Positions 35,584 to 45,625 of a stretch of DNA of 64,000 nucleotides are shown here, piece by piece. The notes under the pieces were generated by a model. That model was given only the letters and a program-made list of their open reading frames with translations. It did no database searches and was not told the DNA's origin. The stretch covers positions 434,001 to 498,000 of the forward strand of contig NZ_CP016290.1 in the NCBI RefSeq assembly GCF_001679785.1, in the 5' to 3' direction. Made by a program: the position numbers and the translations under genes. The DNA comes from Rhizobium leguminosarum (GTDB lineage Bacteria > Pseudomonadota > Alphaproteobacteria > Rhizobiales > Rhizobiaceae). The stretch's first letter is position 1, and every line of letters begins with the position of its first letter.

Positions 35584-37005
35584 ATGGCCTCGCTCAACGC
35601 CAAAATCACAGATGCCTTCCATGAGCTCGCGAGCGAGAGGAGCGGCAGCAAGGACCCTAGGGTTCGCCGAAGGGATTGCGCGAAGCCAATGGCCCCCGGA
35701 ACGGCTGTCGGCGGTTGCGCTTTCGACGGCGCCAAGGTCGCACTGCAGCCGATCACCGATGTCGCGCATCTGATTCACGGGCCGCTCGCCTGCGAGGGAA
35801 ATTCCTGGGACAACCGTGGCGCTGCCTCGTCAGGTCCAACACTTTGGCGCACGAGCTTCACGACTGATCTTACGGAAATCGACATTGTGATGGGACACAG
35901 CGAACAGAAGCTCTTTAAAGCGATCCGGGAAATCAAGGAGGGGTATGCGCCCGCGGCAATCTTCGTCTATTCAACCTGCGTTACGGCGATGATCGGTGAC
36001 GACATCGAGGTTGTTTGCAAGCGAGCGGCGGACGAATTTGCCTTACCGGTGGTGCCGGTCAATGCGCCAGGCTTTGTCGGATCTAAGAACCTCGGCAACA
36101 AGCTAGCGGGCGAGGCGCTACTCAAGCATGTCATAGGTACCTTGGAGCCCGATGAGCCAGGCCTTTGCGACATCAACATACTCGGCGAATTTAACCTCTC
36201 TGGTGAGTTCTGGCAGGTGAAGCCGCTCTTGGATAAGCTCGGCATCCGCGTCCGCGCCTGTATTCCCGGAGACGCGCGATATCTGCAAATCGCCTCCGCC
36301 CACCGCTCACGCGCAGCGATGACGGTGTGTTCGACAGCGTTCGTTACGTTGGCACGTAAGATGCAGGAGCGGTGGGACATTCCATTTTTCGAGGGCTCCT
36401 TCTATGGCATTTCCGGCACCTCGGAGGCGCTCCGGCGGATCGCCGATCTGCTTGTAAGGAAGGGTGCTGACCCCTCGCTTTTGCATCGCACGGAAATCCT
36501 TGTAGCGGAAGAAGAGGCAAAGGTGTGGAAGAGGCTAGAAGCCTACCGACCTCGCCTCGAGGGCAAGCGCGTGCTTCTAAATACAGGCGGCGTGAAATCC
36601 TGGTCGGTCGTCCATGCCTTGATGGAGATCGGCATGGAGATCGTCGGCACATCAGTCAAGAAATCGACGCTCGAAGATCGGGAGCGAGTGAAACAGACCC
36701 TGAAGGAGGAGAACCTCCTGTTCGAGTCGATGTCGCCGCGCGAGCTTTTCTCGCTTCTACTCGAGAGAAAGGCTGACATCATGCTGTCGGGCGGGCGCAC
36801 CCAGTATATAGCGTTGAAGGCTAAACTGCCCTGGCTCGATATTAATCAGGAGCGTCATCACGCTTACGCTGGCTACGAGGGAATGGTGCAACTTGCTCGA
36901 CAAATTGACCTGGCAATCCACAACCCTATGTGGCCGCAGGTGCGCGAGCCGGCGCCATGGGAGCCGGCTTTGGTCGTTGCAAAGCGAGCGAAAAGAGAAG
37001 CGTAA
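35584..37005 (+). CDS. nifE: FeMo-cofactor scaffold protein NifE
   Basis: 473 residues from ATG 35584 (MASLNAKITDAF); a longer frame from 35536 is less likely. NifEN is the scaffold on which the FeMo-co precursor matures. Conserved cysteines lie in AVGGCAFDGAKVALQPI, GPLACEGNSWDNRG and VYSTCVTAMIGDD. Only about 50 bases separate it from nifK, so nifHDKEN is probably one transcript from the nifH promoter. Confidence 0.95.
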   Translation: MASLNAKITDAFHELASERSGSKDPRVRRRDCAKPMAPGTAVGGCAFDGAKVALQPITDVAHLIHGPLACEGNSWDNRGAASSGPTLWRTSFTTDLTEIDIVMGHSEQKLFKAIREIKEGYAPAAIFVYSTCVTAMIGDDIEVVCKRAADEFALPVVPVNAPGFVGSKNLGNKLAGEALLKHVIGTLEPDEPGLCDINILGEFNLSGEFWQVKPLLDKLGIRVRACIPGDARYLQIASAHRSRAAMTVCSTAFVTLARKMQERWDIPFFEGSFYGISGTSEALRRIADLLVRKGADPSLLHRTEILVAEEEAKVWKRLEAYRPRLEGKRVLLNTGGVKSWSVVHALMEIGMEIVGTSVKKSTLEDRERVKQTLKEENLLFESMSPRELFSLLLERKADIMLSGGRTQYIALKAKLPWLDINQERHHAYAGYEGMVQLARQIDLAIHNPMWPQVREPAPWEPALVVAKRAKREA

Positions 37006-37058
37006 GCGCGTCGAACCAAAACCGCGAGATCACTCGCAAAGAACGTTGAGGTCGTACT

Positions 37059-38408
37059 ATGGCACGCGTCGTATCACAAACTAAGTCGGCGGCGGTCAAC
37101 CCACTCAAGTCGTCTCAGCCGCTTGGGGCTGCCTTCGCCTTTCTGGGCATCGACGGCGCAATACCTCTGCTCCATGGCAGCCAGGGATGTACGAGCTTCG
37201 CGCTCGCACTGCTCGTGAGGCATTTCAATGAAGCGATCCCGCTGCAAACGACGGCGATGAACGAAGCCGCGATAATCGTCGGCGGCGCGGATCGTCTCGA
37301 AGAGGCAATTCTCAGCCTCAAAGCCCGCACGAGGCCTCGACTGATCGGAATATGCACGACCGCATCGGTAGAGGCCCGCGACGAGGATGTCGCCGGTGAC
37401 GTCGAAAACATCAAGCGCAGGCGGGCGATGGAACTTATGGGGACCGAAGTGGTAGTCGCCAACACGCCTGACTTTGATGGCGCCATAGAGGAGGGTTGGT
37501 CCAAAGCTGTTACCGCCATGATCGAGGCAATAGCGCGACCTGACAAGCAGTATCGCAATCCGAGGAAAATCGCGATCTTGCCTGGCTGGAACTTAACGGT
37601 TGCTGACATAGAACATCTGCGCGAGACGGCCGTAAGCTTCGGCCTCGACCCGGTTATTCTGCCTGACGTATCCGGATCGCTCGACGGCTCCATCCCCGAA
37701 GAATGGATGCCGATAACGTATGGCGGCACGAAATTGAAGGAGATTCGCGATCTCGGGGCGACGATGCAGTGTATCGCAATCGGTGAGCATATGCGGCGAC
37801 CGGCTGAAGCGCTGCAGAGACTGACCGGCGTGCCGTACGTGCTGTTTAGATCGCTGACGGGCCTAGAAAACGTCGATCGCTTTATTCGCGTGCTTGCCGC
37901 TATGTCACGCAAACAGTCACCACTCAATGTCCGCCGCAACCGAATGCAGTTGCAGGATGCCATGCTCGACGGACATTCCCATATGGCTGGCAAGAAGATC
38001 GCAATCGCTTCCGAGCCCGATCAACTTTTCCAGCTCTCCGACTTTTTTACTGCCATGGGTGCGGAAATTGCGGCCGCGGTCACCACGACCGGCACTTCGA
38101 AGGCGCTCGAGATGGTACCGGCGAAGACCGTCAAAGTCGGCGATCTCAGTGATCTGGAAAGTCTCGCCGCAACGGCCGATCTTATCGTCACACACTCGCA
38201 CGGCCGAGAAGCTGCCAGACGTCTCGGCGTTCCGCTGATGCGGGTGGGGTTCCCCATGTTCGACCGCTTCGGCAGCCAGCACAAACTTACAATATTATAC
38301 CGCGGATCCCGCGAGGTGATCTTCGACTTCGCGAACATCATTCAGGCTAACCACCACCCTCCGAACCCCTGGCCACTTGACTCAACCGACAGGCGGGGAT
38401 CGCAATAA
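37059..38408 (+). CDS. nifN: FeMo-cofactor scaffold protein NifN
   Basis: 449 residues. NifN partners with NifE. Typical segments: NPLKSSQPLGAAFAFLG, HGSQGCTSFALALLVRHF with the cluster cysteine, CTTASVEARDEDVAGD, and VGFPMFDRFGSQHKLT near the C-terminus. Spaced 53 bases after nifE; its end overlaps the nifX frame by 32 bases. Confidence 0.95.
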   Translation: MARVVSQTKSAAVNPLKSSQPLGAAFAFLGIDGAIPLLHGSQGCTSFALALLVRHFNEAIPLQTTAMNEAAIIVGGADRLEEAILSLKARTRPRLIGICTTASVEARDEDVAGDVENIKRRRAMELMGTEVVVANTPDFDGAIEEGWSKAVTAMIEAIARPDKQYRNPRKIAILPGWNLTVADIEHLRETAVSFGLDPVILPDVSGSLDGSIPEEWMPITYGGTKLKEIRDLGATMQCIAIGEHMRRPAEALQRLTGVPYVLFRSLTGLENVDRFIRVLAAMSRKQSPLNVRRNRMQLQDAMLDGHSHMAGKKIAIASEPDQLFQLSDFFTAMGAEIAAAVTTTGTSKALEMVPAKTVKVGDLSDLESLAATADLIVTHSHGREAARRLGVPLMRVGFPMFDRFGSQHKLTILYRGSREVIFDFANIIQANHHPPNPWPLDSTDRRGSQ

Positions 38409-38637
38409 TGAGATCAATTCGTCGCCTCTCGCTCTTCAATGGCAGATTCTATCAACAGCGGCCGAAACGGTAGGTGGGCGCTTTGAATTGCGATCGCCCA
38501 CGCAAGATGTGAAGGGACTGAACTCGGAGTTAGAATCGGCCAGACTCTTTGTCATCTACGACGCGACTCGCAACGCGTGGACCTTCGTGGAAGCCGCCGG
38601 GTTCGAGGACATCTCCGACGAGATCGGAAGACACTGA
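38377..38637 (+). pseudogene. nifX: nifX interrupted by an in-frame stop
   Basis: The open part is 86 residues and contains the NifX-type segment LFVIYDATRNAWTFVEAAGF. It ends at TGA 38635-38637. Beyond the stop the same frame continues with what looks like the NifX C-terminal half (NRIAAKITALESCRLAF, CLAIGAPSAV). So one nonsense codon splits the gene; full-length NifX, which carries FeMo-co precursors, would need readthrough. The first half may still be made. The ATG overlaps nifN. Identification of the family is fairly good from both halves. Confidence 0.6.
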
Positions 38638-38770
38638 TCGAAGGTAAGGAACCGCATCGCGGCAAAGATAACGGCGTTAGAAAGCTGCCGGCTCGCATTT
38701 TGTCTGGCGATCGGCGCGCCTTCGGCGGTCACATATATCATGGCAGAACTCGCTAAAATCGGAGGAATCT

Positions 38771-39094
38771 ATGACAAGGTCATGCGTTACTCGCGACGGG
38801 TCCCGATGGATGCCGGAATATCTGAATTCGATCAACCCTGCGATGTGCATCGGCTGCGGTCGCTGCTTCAAGGTCTGTTCACGTGAGGTCATGCACCCCT
38901 ACGGCATCGACGACGCAGGTGAAACGCTCGGTGTCTGCGATGGCGAGGACGACTTTAATGGTGAGCTCAGTCGCGTGATCATGGTCATTGATTATCCCGG
39001 CCGCTGTATCGGCTGCGGAGCGTGTGCCCGCGTCTGTCCCAAGAACTGCCAGACTCATATCGCCGTTGATCATCGTGCGGTGCACGAATCTTGA
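38771..39094 (+). CDS. fdxB: Nif-specific ferredoxin III, 2[4Fe-4S] (FdxB-like)
   Basis: 107 residues, start after aatcGGAGGaatct. Two cluster motifs: CIGCGRCFKVCSR (residues ~26-38) and CIGCGACARVCPKNC (~77-91), separated by the long insertion with EDDFNGELSR that is typical of the nif-associated type. It supplies electrons for cofactor assembly or nitrogenase. Located after nifX in the nif operon. Confidence 0.9.
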   Translation: MTRSCVTRDGSRWMPEYLNSINPAMCIGCGRCFKVCSREVMHPYGIDDAGETLGVCDGEDDFNGELSRVIMVIDYPGRCIGCGACARVCPKNCQTHIAVDHRAVHES

Positions 39095-39386
39095 ACTCCG
39101 TTCCGAGCGGTAGAAGCCGCCGGCGCCGTCCAAATTGCGAGACTATCGCATCGGTTCGAAGACGTGGAGAAGGCCGCATGGCAACTTCCTGAAAGCAAAT
39201 CCGGCTGGCGACGCGAAGATCTTTCTAGGCGTCCACCAGGTCGAAAGTCCAACGATCTGAAGAGAGGAGGCATTGAACTGTGCATCAAGCCGCGACGACA
39301 GACTTCCAGTTACATCCTTGGGCGGCCGAAGCGAGCTTCGAATTTTGAAAGCAAGATCCAACCACGAGCGTCTAAATGAGGTACTC

Positions 39387-40424
39387 ATGAGACCATTAGA
39401 TATTTCTGTCGTTGGAGCAACCGGGGCGGTCGGAACGGCCCTGATCAAATTGTTGGAAAAAAGCGAGATTAAGATCAATCGACTGCGGCTGTTCGCCTCC
39501 AGTTCGGGTGCGCGTCAATTCAAGTTTCGAGACCAAACATACCAGGTTGAGGCACTCCGCGACATTAGCGATATCGGTGATACCAAAACCGACATTGCAT
39601 TCTTCTCTGCAGGCGGCGACGTAAGCGCCGTATGGGGACCTCGGTTCGCATCCCAAGGAGCCTTGGTGATTGACAACTCGAATGCCTTTCGAATGAGGCC
39701 TGACGTACCCCTCATCGTACCACAAGTTAACGCGTGTTCACTTACGGTTCGTCCACCGTCTGGAATAGTAGCAAATCCAAATTGCTCCACGATACAGCTG
39801 GTTCGGGCACTGCGACCGTTGATAGCGACGTTCGGCGTTAACCAGGTTCTTTTGACCACCTATCAAGCCGCCTCAGGAGTTGGCCTGCGCGGGATTAAGG
39901 AGCTAGAAGACGGTGTCAAAGCCTGGCTCGAGGGGAGCACAGGACCCGCTGCGGAGAGCTTCCCTGTCCCTCTTGCATTCAATGTCATACCGCAGATCGG
40001 AGAGATTTCCCGCGAAGGCGTGGCGCTTGAGGAACGCAAGCTGGTTCAAGAGTCACGGAAGATCTTCGGTATGCCTCATCTGCAGTTAACCGCCACCTGC
40101 GTTAGAGTGCCAGTAAAGACGGGTCATTCCGAGGCGGTATACGTCGAGTTCGACGAACATGTTCGAATAGAACAGGTCCGTGAGCTCCTGGCAAATGAAC
40201 CAGGTGTTCGACTTTATGCTGACGAAGTTCGCGACGGATATCCAATGCCACGCTATCTGGGAGATCCTGCAGATGTTCACGTCGGACGGGTCCGAGTTAA
40301 TCCCGAGAATCCGCGCGGGCTGTGGATGTGGGTAGTAGCCGACAACATTCAGGTTGGGGCGGCACTCAACGCACTCCTCATCGCACAGCTTGCGATCGCC
40401 AATAACTTGATCGGTGAATCATGA
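39387..40424 (+). CDS. asd: Aspartate-semialdehyde dehydrogenase
   Basis: 345 residues from ATG 39387 (MRPLDISVVGATGAVGTAL, an NADP Rossmann motif). The catalytic Cys is in GIVANPNCSTIQLV and the substrate His in RVPVKTGHSEAVYVEF. It reduces aspartyl phosphate to aspartate semialdehyde. Its stop overlaps the next gene by ATGA, so it is coupled to an aspartate kinase. This is an accessory pair, presumably additional to the chromosomal biosynthetic genes, and the codon use is less GC-rich than in housekeeping genes. Confidence 0.92.
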   Translation: MRPLDISVVGATGAVGTALIKLLEKSEIKINRLRLFASSSGARQFKFRDQTYQVEALRDISDIGDTKTDIAFFSAGGDVSAVWGPRFASQGALVIDNSNAFRMRPDVPLIVPQVNACSLTVRPPSGIVANPNCSTIQLVRALRPLIATFGVNQVLLTTYQAASGVGLRGIKELEDGVKAWLEGSTGPAAESFPVPLAFNVIPQIGEISREGVALEERKLVQESRKIFGMPHLQLTATCVRVPVKTGHSEAVYVEFDEHVRIEQVRELLANEPGVRLYADEVRDGYPMPRYLGDPADVHVGRVRVNPENPRGLWMWVVADNIQVGAALNALLIAQLAIANNLIGES

Positions 40425-41521
40425 AGACGACTATTGTCAAATTCGGGGGCTCGAGTTTTCGAGATCCTTGTGATTACGCTCGAGTTGCTCAGCATTTAGC
40501 TGAGCTGCGGGCAGCAGGCGGAGCCAAGATTATCGCCGTGGTCAGCGCAATGTATGGAATGACCGACAAGCCGAAAGCAACCATGCTTGGCGTCAACAGG
40601 GAAGCATCACCATCGAATCTCGATGCGGCACTTGCCACGGGCGAGATGCTAAGTGCCTGCATGTTGGAGGCTGCAGTCTGCTGCCTTGGGATTCCCGTAA
40701 CGTCGTTGAATGGCTATGTCCTAGGGATAGGCACAAATTCAGACTTCGGTCGGGCATCAGTAGAAAGGGTCGATCCTCAGCCAATCAGGGCTGCACTTCA
40801 GGAGCATGACATTGTCATTGTAACGGGCGGTCAGGCAATTGATCAGTCGGGCAGACTAACGTTTCTCGGCAGAAACAGCTCCGATCTGACAGCCGTCGTG
40901 ATCGCTGCCATGTTAGGAGAGCAAGCGTGCGAAATATATTCAGATGTTAAGGGCGTCTACACGGCAGATCCTCATCTTGTACCAGGGGCACGATTAATCC
41001 CGAAGATTGGGTATTGGACAATTGCGCAGATGTCGCAGCAGGGCGCAAAGGTGCTGCACCATAGGGCAGTGGATTATGCTAAAGAGCACGCAGTCACCAT
41101 AGTGTGCAAAGCACTGACTAGTGACGGAGCGGCGACGGGCACGATCATCACAGGCCACGGATACTCCGCTTCCGTGACACTAGCACGCGACACAGCAGTA
41201 TTAGCTGTCGCGAGTGTTGCAGAACGCGACACTCTCCTTGTGCTTCTTGATCAACACGATATTAGCTCGATATGCTTTGAAGAGGACGGCAGGCCCTGCC
41301 TTTGCATCATAACCGACATCGATTTTGCGATGCGCCTTGTCGCAGCGGCAGGCACGCGCGCCGTCGCCATCACATCAAAGGACGTGGTGACCGAGCTTAA
41401 TGGCGCGATGTCGCGCGTCCACCTTCACGTTGACTACGAGAGCGCCTTGGCACATGCGCAAAACATCCACGAACAAATGTATCCTGCAGCCGTTCGCGAT
41501 CTTGTGATAGAGAACGACTAA
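40421..41521 (+). CDS. Aspartate kinase
   Basis: 366 residues, shorter than the usual ~400-420. The kinase core is complete: [10 protein letters not shown] (residues ~7-16), [37 protein letters not shown] and [20 protein letters not shown]. The regulatory C-terminal part (about 240-366) is short, with weakened ACT domains, which may reduce feedback inhibition. It phosphorylates aspartate and feeds the coupled asd. Together they would provide aspartate semialdehyde for homoserine-, lysine- or diaminobutyrate-type products. Confidence 0.9.
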   Translation: MKTTIVKFGGSSFRDPCDYARVAQHLAELRAAGGAKIIAVVSAMYGMTDKPKATMLGVNREASPSNLDAALATGEMLSACMLEAAVCCLGIPVTSLNGYVLGIGTNSDFGRASVERVDPQPIRAALQEHDIVIVTGGQAIDQSGRLTFLGRNSSDLTAVVIAAMLGEQACEIYSDVKGVYTADPHLVPGARLIPKIGYWTIAQMSQQGAKVLHHRAVDYAKEHAVTIVCKALTSDGAATGTIITGHGYSASVTLARDTAVLAVASVAERDTLLVLLDQHDISSICFEEDGRPCLCIITDIDFAMRLVAAAGTRAVAITSKDVVTELNGAMSRVHLHVDYESALAHAQNIHEQMYPAAVRDLVIEND

Positions 41522-42068
41522 ACAGCGCCACAGGCGACGCCCGAATGGAGGCGGCGGCGAAATCGCTTGATCTGGCCATCGGCCCAGGGATGCTTCGACT
41601 TGGTAGCCAGGTGATCGCTAGCGACGATCGCCTGTTCCACCGCCCTGATAACCCCGGCGCATCGTCGAGTTCAAGATGCAGTCTTCATCGCAGGGACAGG
41701 GCGCGGACAGACGCGACCGGTGGATACGGATAGGGTTGTAGGTTCCGGATCGGCTCTTTCCCGTTTTTGTGGACGAGGCAGTCCAATGCGGCTGAAGTTG
41801 ATAGCCTTCCTTCGGTGCGCCAGCGTATCGTTGTCTGGCTCCGGCTCGATCATGAAGCGCTTGCTGGTCGCCAGACCCATCGCAAAGTATTGAGCTCGCA
41901 TTCGCGGTCATTGATGCGGCTGGCGGCAGTCCGCGCCGCGGTGGCATACGACTGGCCGCCATGTGATGGCATTGCGGTTGGTCTTCGGCGCACCTTCCAG
42001 CCTTCGGACGACTCGCGCAGCCCCCATACAACGGGAGGAGAACGCTCCCTGGCCTGCTGCCGGTTTAT
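41522..42068 (-). mobile_element. Degenerate insertion-sequence relic
   Basis: Minus-strand fragments in several frames; one near 41540-41580 reads SKHPWADGQIKR, similar to the catalytic-glutamate region of IS481/IS3-type transposases. No intact gene or ends. Confidence 0.4.
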
Positions 42069-42079
42069 CGGACACGAGG

Positions 42080-42940
42080 TTAAGCTAATCCCACCTTTGT
42101 TTCAAAGTCATTGGGGCTGAGATAGCCCAGTGTCGAGTGGCGACGCTTCGGGTTGTAGAAGCGCTCGATGTAATCGAACACATCGGCTCTGGCGTCATTC
42201 CTCGTGCGATAAACCTTCCGTGCCGTTCTCTCCGTTTTCAGTGAGGAGAAGAAGCTCTCCATTGCAGCGTTGTCCCAGACATTTCCAGAGCGGCTCATCG
42301 AGCAGGTGATGCCGTGATCTCCCATGAGGCGCTGGAACTGCTCGCTGGTATATTGGCTGCCCTGGTCGGAGTGATGCAGCAGAGCATCTGGTTTTCCTCG
42401 ACGCCATATCGCCATGATCAGCGCATCTGTGACGAGTTGGGCTGTCATGTTGGCATTCATCGACCAGCCGACGACACGGCGTGAGAACAGGTCGATGACG
42501 GCTGCGACATACAGCCAGCCTTCCGCGGTCCAGATATAGGTGAAGTCAGCCACCCATTTCTGGTTCGGACGGTCTGCCACGAACTGGCGGTCCAGCACGT
42601 TAGGCATGATGACGGCACGGTCACCGGCATCCTTTGGCAAGCCACGCCGCCTCGGTCTTGCCCTGAGCGCATTCAAGCGCATCAGCCGCTCAATACGATG
42701 GAGGCCACAGGATAACCCTTCCTCCAGCACATCGTGCCAGACCCGTCGGGCACCATAGGTGCGGTCGCTGGACTGGAAACTCTGCTTGATCCTTTCCAGC
42801 AGGACCTCGTCATGGCGTGCATGTTCGCTCGGAGAACGATTGAACCAGGCGTGGAAACCTGAACGAGAAACTCCCAGCGCTTCACAGAGCCATGCCACCG
42901 GCCAGATCGAGCGGTGCTTTGCAACGAACGCGAACTTCAT
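42080..42940 (-). CDS. IS3-family transposase OrfB (integrase core)
   Basis: 286 residues. DDE core: Asp in WVADFTYIWTAEGW, Asp in HHSDQGSQYTSEQF and Glu in NAAMESFFSSLKTE; the end (RRHSTLGYLSPNDFE) is typical. Its start overlaps the orfA stop by ATGA; in this family OrfAB is made by frameshifting. Confidence 0.92.
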   Translation of the reverse strand: MKFAFVAKHRSIWPVAWLCEALGVSRSGFHAWFNRSPSEHARHDEVLLERIKQSFQSSDRTYGARRVWHDVLEEGLSCGLHRIERLMRLNALRARPRRRGLPKDAGDRAVIMPNVLDRQFVADRPNQKWVADFTYIWTAEGWLYVAAVIDLFSRRVVGWSMNANMTAQLVTDALIMAIWRRGKPDALLHHSDQGSQYTSEQFQRLMGDHGITCSMSRSGNVWDNAAMESFFSSLKTERTARKVYRTRNDARADVFDYIERFYNPKRRHSTLGYLSPNDFETKVGLA

Positions 42941-43227
42941 ATCGCGTCCCTGGCAAAGTAGGCTGCGGCCTTTTTTAGGATATCGCGCTCTGCCTTCAGC
43001 TTTGCGACTTCACGACGGAGCCGCTCGATCTCAAGCTGCTCCGGCTTCATTTGCCCTTTTCCAGGAAAGGATTGGCTGGGATCGTCGCCGTATTCCCGAA
43101 CCCATTTGCGCAACACATTCTCGTGGACATCAAGATCACGGGCAGCCTGCGCAACGGCAACCCCACGCTCCCTGACCAGCTTCACCGCCTCAAGCTTGTA
43201 CTCGCGGCTGAATATTCGTCTTTGCAT
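42937..43227 (-). CDS. IS3-family transposase OrfA
   Basis: 96 residues: helix-turn-helix (REYKLEAVKLVRERGVAVAQ, ENVLRKWVREYG) followed by a leucine-zipper-like coiled coil (LEIERLRREVAKLKAERD). DNA-binding part of the element's transposase. Confidence 0.92.
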   Translation of the reverse strand: MQRRIFSREYKLEAVKLVRERGVAVAQAARDLDVHENVLRKWVREYGDDPSQSFPGKGQMKPEQLEIERLRREVAKLKAERDILKKAAAYFARDAI

Positions 43228-43395
43228 TCATGCTCTCCGGTTTCAGGAGGAACACCTTAACCTCGTGTCCATGAAACCGGCAGCAGGCCACCCGACGGAA
43301 CGCTCTGATCGAATCGGACTTCCACCGACCTTGGCGAACCAGGTGTTGGACGGCCCCCTTTTAGCCAGACAACCAACATAGGGAGGGACAAGAAT

Positions 43396-43420
43396 GCCGC
43401 TCACCCGTAGCGGCGTTTTT
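43396..43420 (+). terminator. Rho-independent terminator behind the IS3 element
   Basis: gccgct-cacccgt-agcggc followed by gttttt. An ATG frame (43394-43507, MPLTRSGVFDTIERSAQLAF and 17 more residues) runs across it with a fair ribosome-binding site, but it has no recognisable family, so I prefer the terminator. Confidence 0.6.
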
Positions 43421-43901
43421 GACACGATCGAGCGAAGCGCGCAGCTTGCTTTCAATCGGCTCGTCCTTGATCGATTATACGCCGCGGGCTTGCACCCCGT
43501 CGACTAGTTGCCGCTCGAAACACTTATCCCAGCCGATGTTAGCAACGATTTCCTTGGCCCTCCTTTTGGACTTCTCACCTCAAGGTGCAACGCCCCTAAA
43601 TTCGGCGTTTCCTACGACACGTCGGCCAAGAGCATAATTTTTCTTCCGGCCACCTTCCTCAGATTGATCCTTAGCGCGTCAGCAAACTCTGATATTGTTT
43701 GATGGAGTGCATCTGTCGTCGTGCTCTCGTGTATCACAGCTGGCCCATAACGCGTTCCGCCAGTCCAGAGAACTGATCCACCACGAAAACGCGAGATCGA
43801 ACCTTAAACACCCTGCGTGACGGGACGACAGTCGGAATGTGCCAACGACTAACGACCCCTTGTATTATAATCGTAGCGCCGGCCGTTTTCCCGACCTCTC
43901 G
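43421..43901. other. Stretch upstream of fixN without a recognised gene
   Basis: Short frames only; no motif recognised. It leads into the fixN promoter region. Confidence 0.4.
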
Positions 43902-43915
43902 TTGACGCAGATCAA
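43902..43915. promoter_or_regulatory. FNR/FixK box of fixNOQP
   Basis: TTGAC-gcag-ATCAA, one mismatch from TTGAT-N4-ATCAA, 79 bases before the fixN start. It indicates low-oxygen activation by FixK or FnrN. Confidence 0.85.
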
Positions 43916-43994
43916 GGAGCAATTTGCGGCTTCGTGACAGTCCTGGCGAGAAAGACGGCCGCGACGCGGTCGTCGGCGTACTGGGGACGACATC

Positions 43995-45617
43995 ATGAAT
44001 TACACAACGGAAACGATGGTGATCGCGGTCGCGGCGTTTCTAGCTCTGCTAGGAGCGGCGTTCGCGCATGATCATCTCTTTGCGGTCCATATGGGCTTAC
44101 TTTTCTTCTGCCTCGCCGCGGGGGCTGTGGTGCTGGTCAAGAAGGTTCAGTTTTCACCGGCAGGCCAATGGCGGAAAGTCGATATATCAGGCTATTTCGA
44201 CGAGGTGATCCGGTATGGCCTGATCGCCACTGTATTCTGGGGCGTGGTTGGCTTCCTGGTTGGCGTGATCATCGCGCTGCAACTGGCCTTTCCTGACCTC
44301 AACATCGCCCCTTATCTCAATTTCGGAAGGCTGCGGCCCGTTCACACGTCGGCGGTCATCTTCGCCTTTGGCGGCAACGCGCTGATCATGACGTCGTTCT
44401 ACGTGGTGCAACGCACCTGTCGCGCGCGTCTTTTCGGCGGCAACCTGGCTTGGTTCGTATTCTGGGGCTACCAGCTTTTTATCCTGATGGCTGCGACCGG
44501 ATACGTTCTTGGAATCACTCAAGGCCGCGAATATGCCGAACCTGAGTGGTACGTCGACCTCTGGCTGACCATCGTTTGGGTCGCCTACCTAGCAGTATAT
44601 CTTGGAACGATCCTGAAGCGCAAAGAGCCGCACATCTACGTGGCAAACTGGTTCTATCTCAGCTTCATCGTCACCATTGCGATGCTGCACGTGGTCAACA
44701 ACCTGGCGGTTCCCGCCTCGTTCCTGGGCTCCAAGAGCTATTCTGTCTTCTCGGGTGTCCAGGACGCGCTGACCCAATGGTGGTACGGCCATAACGCCGT
44801 CGGTTTCTTTCTCACCGCCGGGTTCCTGGGCATGATGTACTACTTCGTGCCGAAGCAAGCCAACCGCCCTGTTTTTTCATACCGGCTTTCGATCATCCAC
44901 TTCTGGGCGCTGATCTTCATGTACATCTGGGCCGGGCCGCACCATCTGCACTACACGGCACTGCCTGACTGGGCCCAGACGCTCGGTATGGTTTTCTCGA
45001 TCATGCTCTGGATGCCGTCCTGGGGCGGCATGATCAACGGCGTCATGACCCTTTCGGGCGCCTGGGACAAGATCCGCACAGATCCGGTCATCCGTATGAT
45101 GATCGTCGCTATCGCCTTTTACGGGATGTCGACCTTCGAAGGCCCGATGATGTCGGTGAAAACCGTCAATTCGCTCAGCCACTATACCGAATGGACGATC
45201 GGTCACGTGCATTCCGGCGCTCTCGGCTGGGTGGGAATGATCACCTTCGGGGCGATCTACTACCTGACGCCGAAGCTATGGGGACGCGAGCGTCTCTACA
45301 GCCTGCGGATGGTCAACTGGCACTTCTGGCTCGCAACCCTCGGGATCGTCGTCTACGCCGCCGTGCTTTGGGTTGCCGGCATCCAGCAGGGGCTCATGTG
45401 GCGCGAGTACAATTCCCAGGGCTTCCTCGTCTATTCCTTCGCGGAGACGGTCGCGGCGATGTTTCCCTACTACGTGCTGCGCGCGGTCGGCGGAACGCTT
45501 TACCTGGCGGGCGGTCTCGTCATGGCCTGGAACGTGTTCATGACGATCCGCGGCCACCTGCGCGACGAAGCTGCAATCCCAACCACTTTCGTGCCCCAAC
45601 CACAGCCTGCCGAATGA
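43995..45617 (+). CDS. fixN: cbb3-type cytochrome c oxidase subunit I FixN
   Basis: 539 residues, about 12 membrane segments. Catalytic subunit of the high-affinity oxidase that respires at nodule oxygen levels. Haem and copper ligands lie in [54 protein letters not shown] and [16 protein letters not shown]. The start follows ggggacgacatc; the first 60 residues form a short N-terminal membrane helix typical of rhizobial FixN. Confidence 0.97.
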   Translation: MNYTTETMVIAVAAFLALLGAAFAHDHLFAVHMGLLFFCLAAGAVVLVKKVQFSPAGQWRKVDISGYFDEVIRYGLIATVFWGVVGFLVGVIIALQLAFPDLNIAPYLNFGRLRPVHTSAVIFAFGGNALIMTSFYVVQRTCRARLFGGNLAWFVFWGYQLFILMAATGYVLGITQGREYAEPEWYVDLWLTIVWVAYLAVYLGTILKRKEPHIYVANWFYLSFIVTIAMLHVVNNLAVPASFLGSKSYSVFSGVQDALTQWWYGHNAVGFFLTAGFLGMMYYFVPKQANRPVFSYRLSIIHFWALIFMYIWAGPHHLHYTALPDWAQTLGMVFSIMLWMPSWGGMINGVMTLSGAWDKIRTDPVIRMMIVAIAFYGMSTFEGPMMSVKTVNSLSHYTEWTIGHVHSGALGWVGMITFGAIYYLTPKLWGRERLYSLRMVNWHFWLATLGIVVYAAVLWVAGIQQGLMWREYNSQGFLVYSFAETVAAMFPYYVLRAVGGTLYLAGGLVMAWNVFMTIRGHLRDEAAIPTTFVPQPQPAE

Positions 45618-45625
45618 GGTGAGAC

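Larger units (their letters stand above)
42069..43271 (-). mobile_element. Complete IS3-family insertion sequence
   Basis: A perfect 15-bp terminal inverted repeat, ggacacgaggttaag, lies at 42070-42084 and 43256-43270 (one more base each side matches the IS3 tip TG...CA at the right end). It contains orfA and orfB on the minus strand. Length about 1.2 kb. Confidence 0.88.

Noticed and set aside
43394..43507. 37-residue ORF MPLTRSGVFDT... with a fair ribosome-binding site
   Set aside because: Its first codons form a terminator hairpin with a T run; no conserved motif was recognised.
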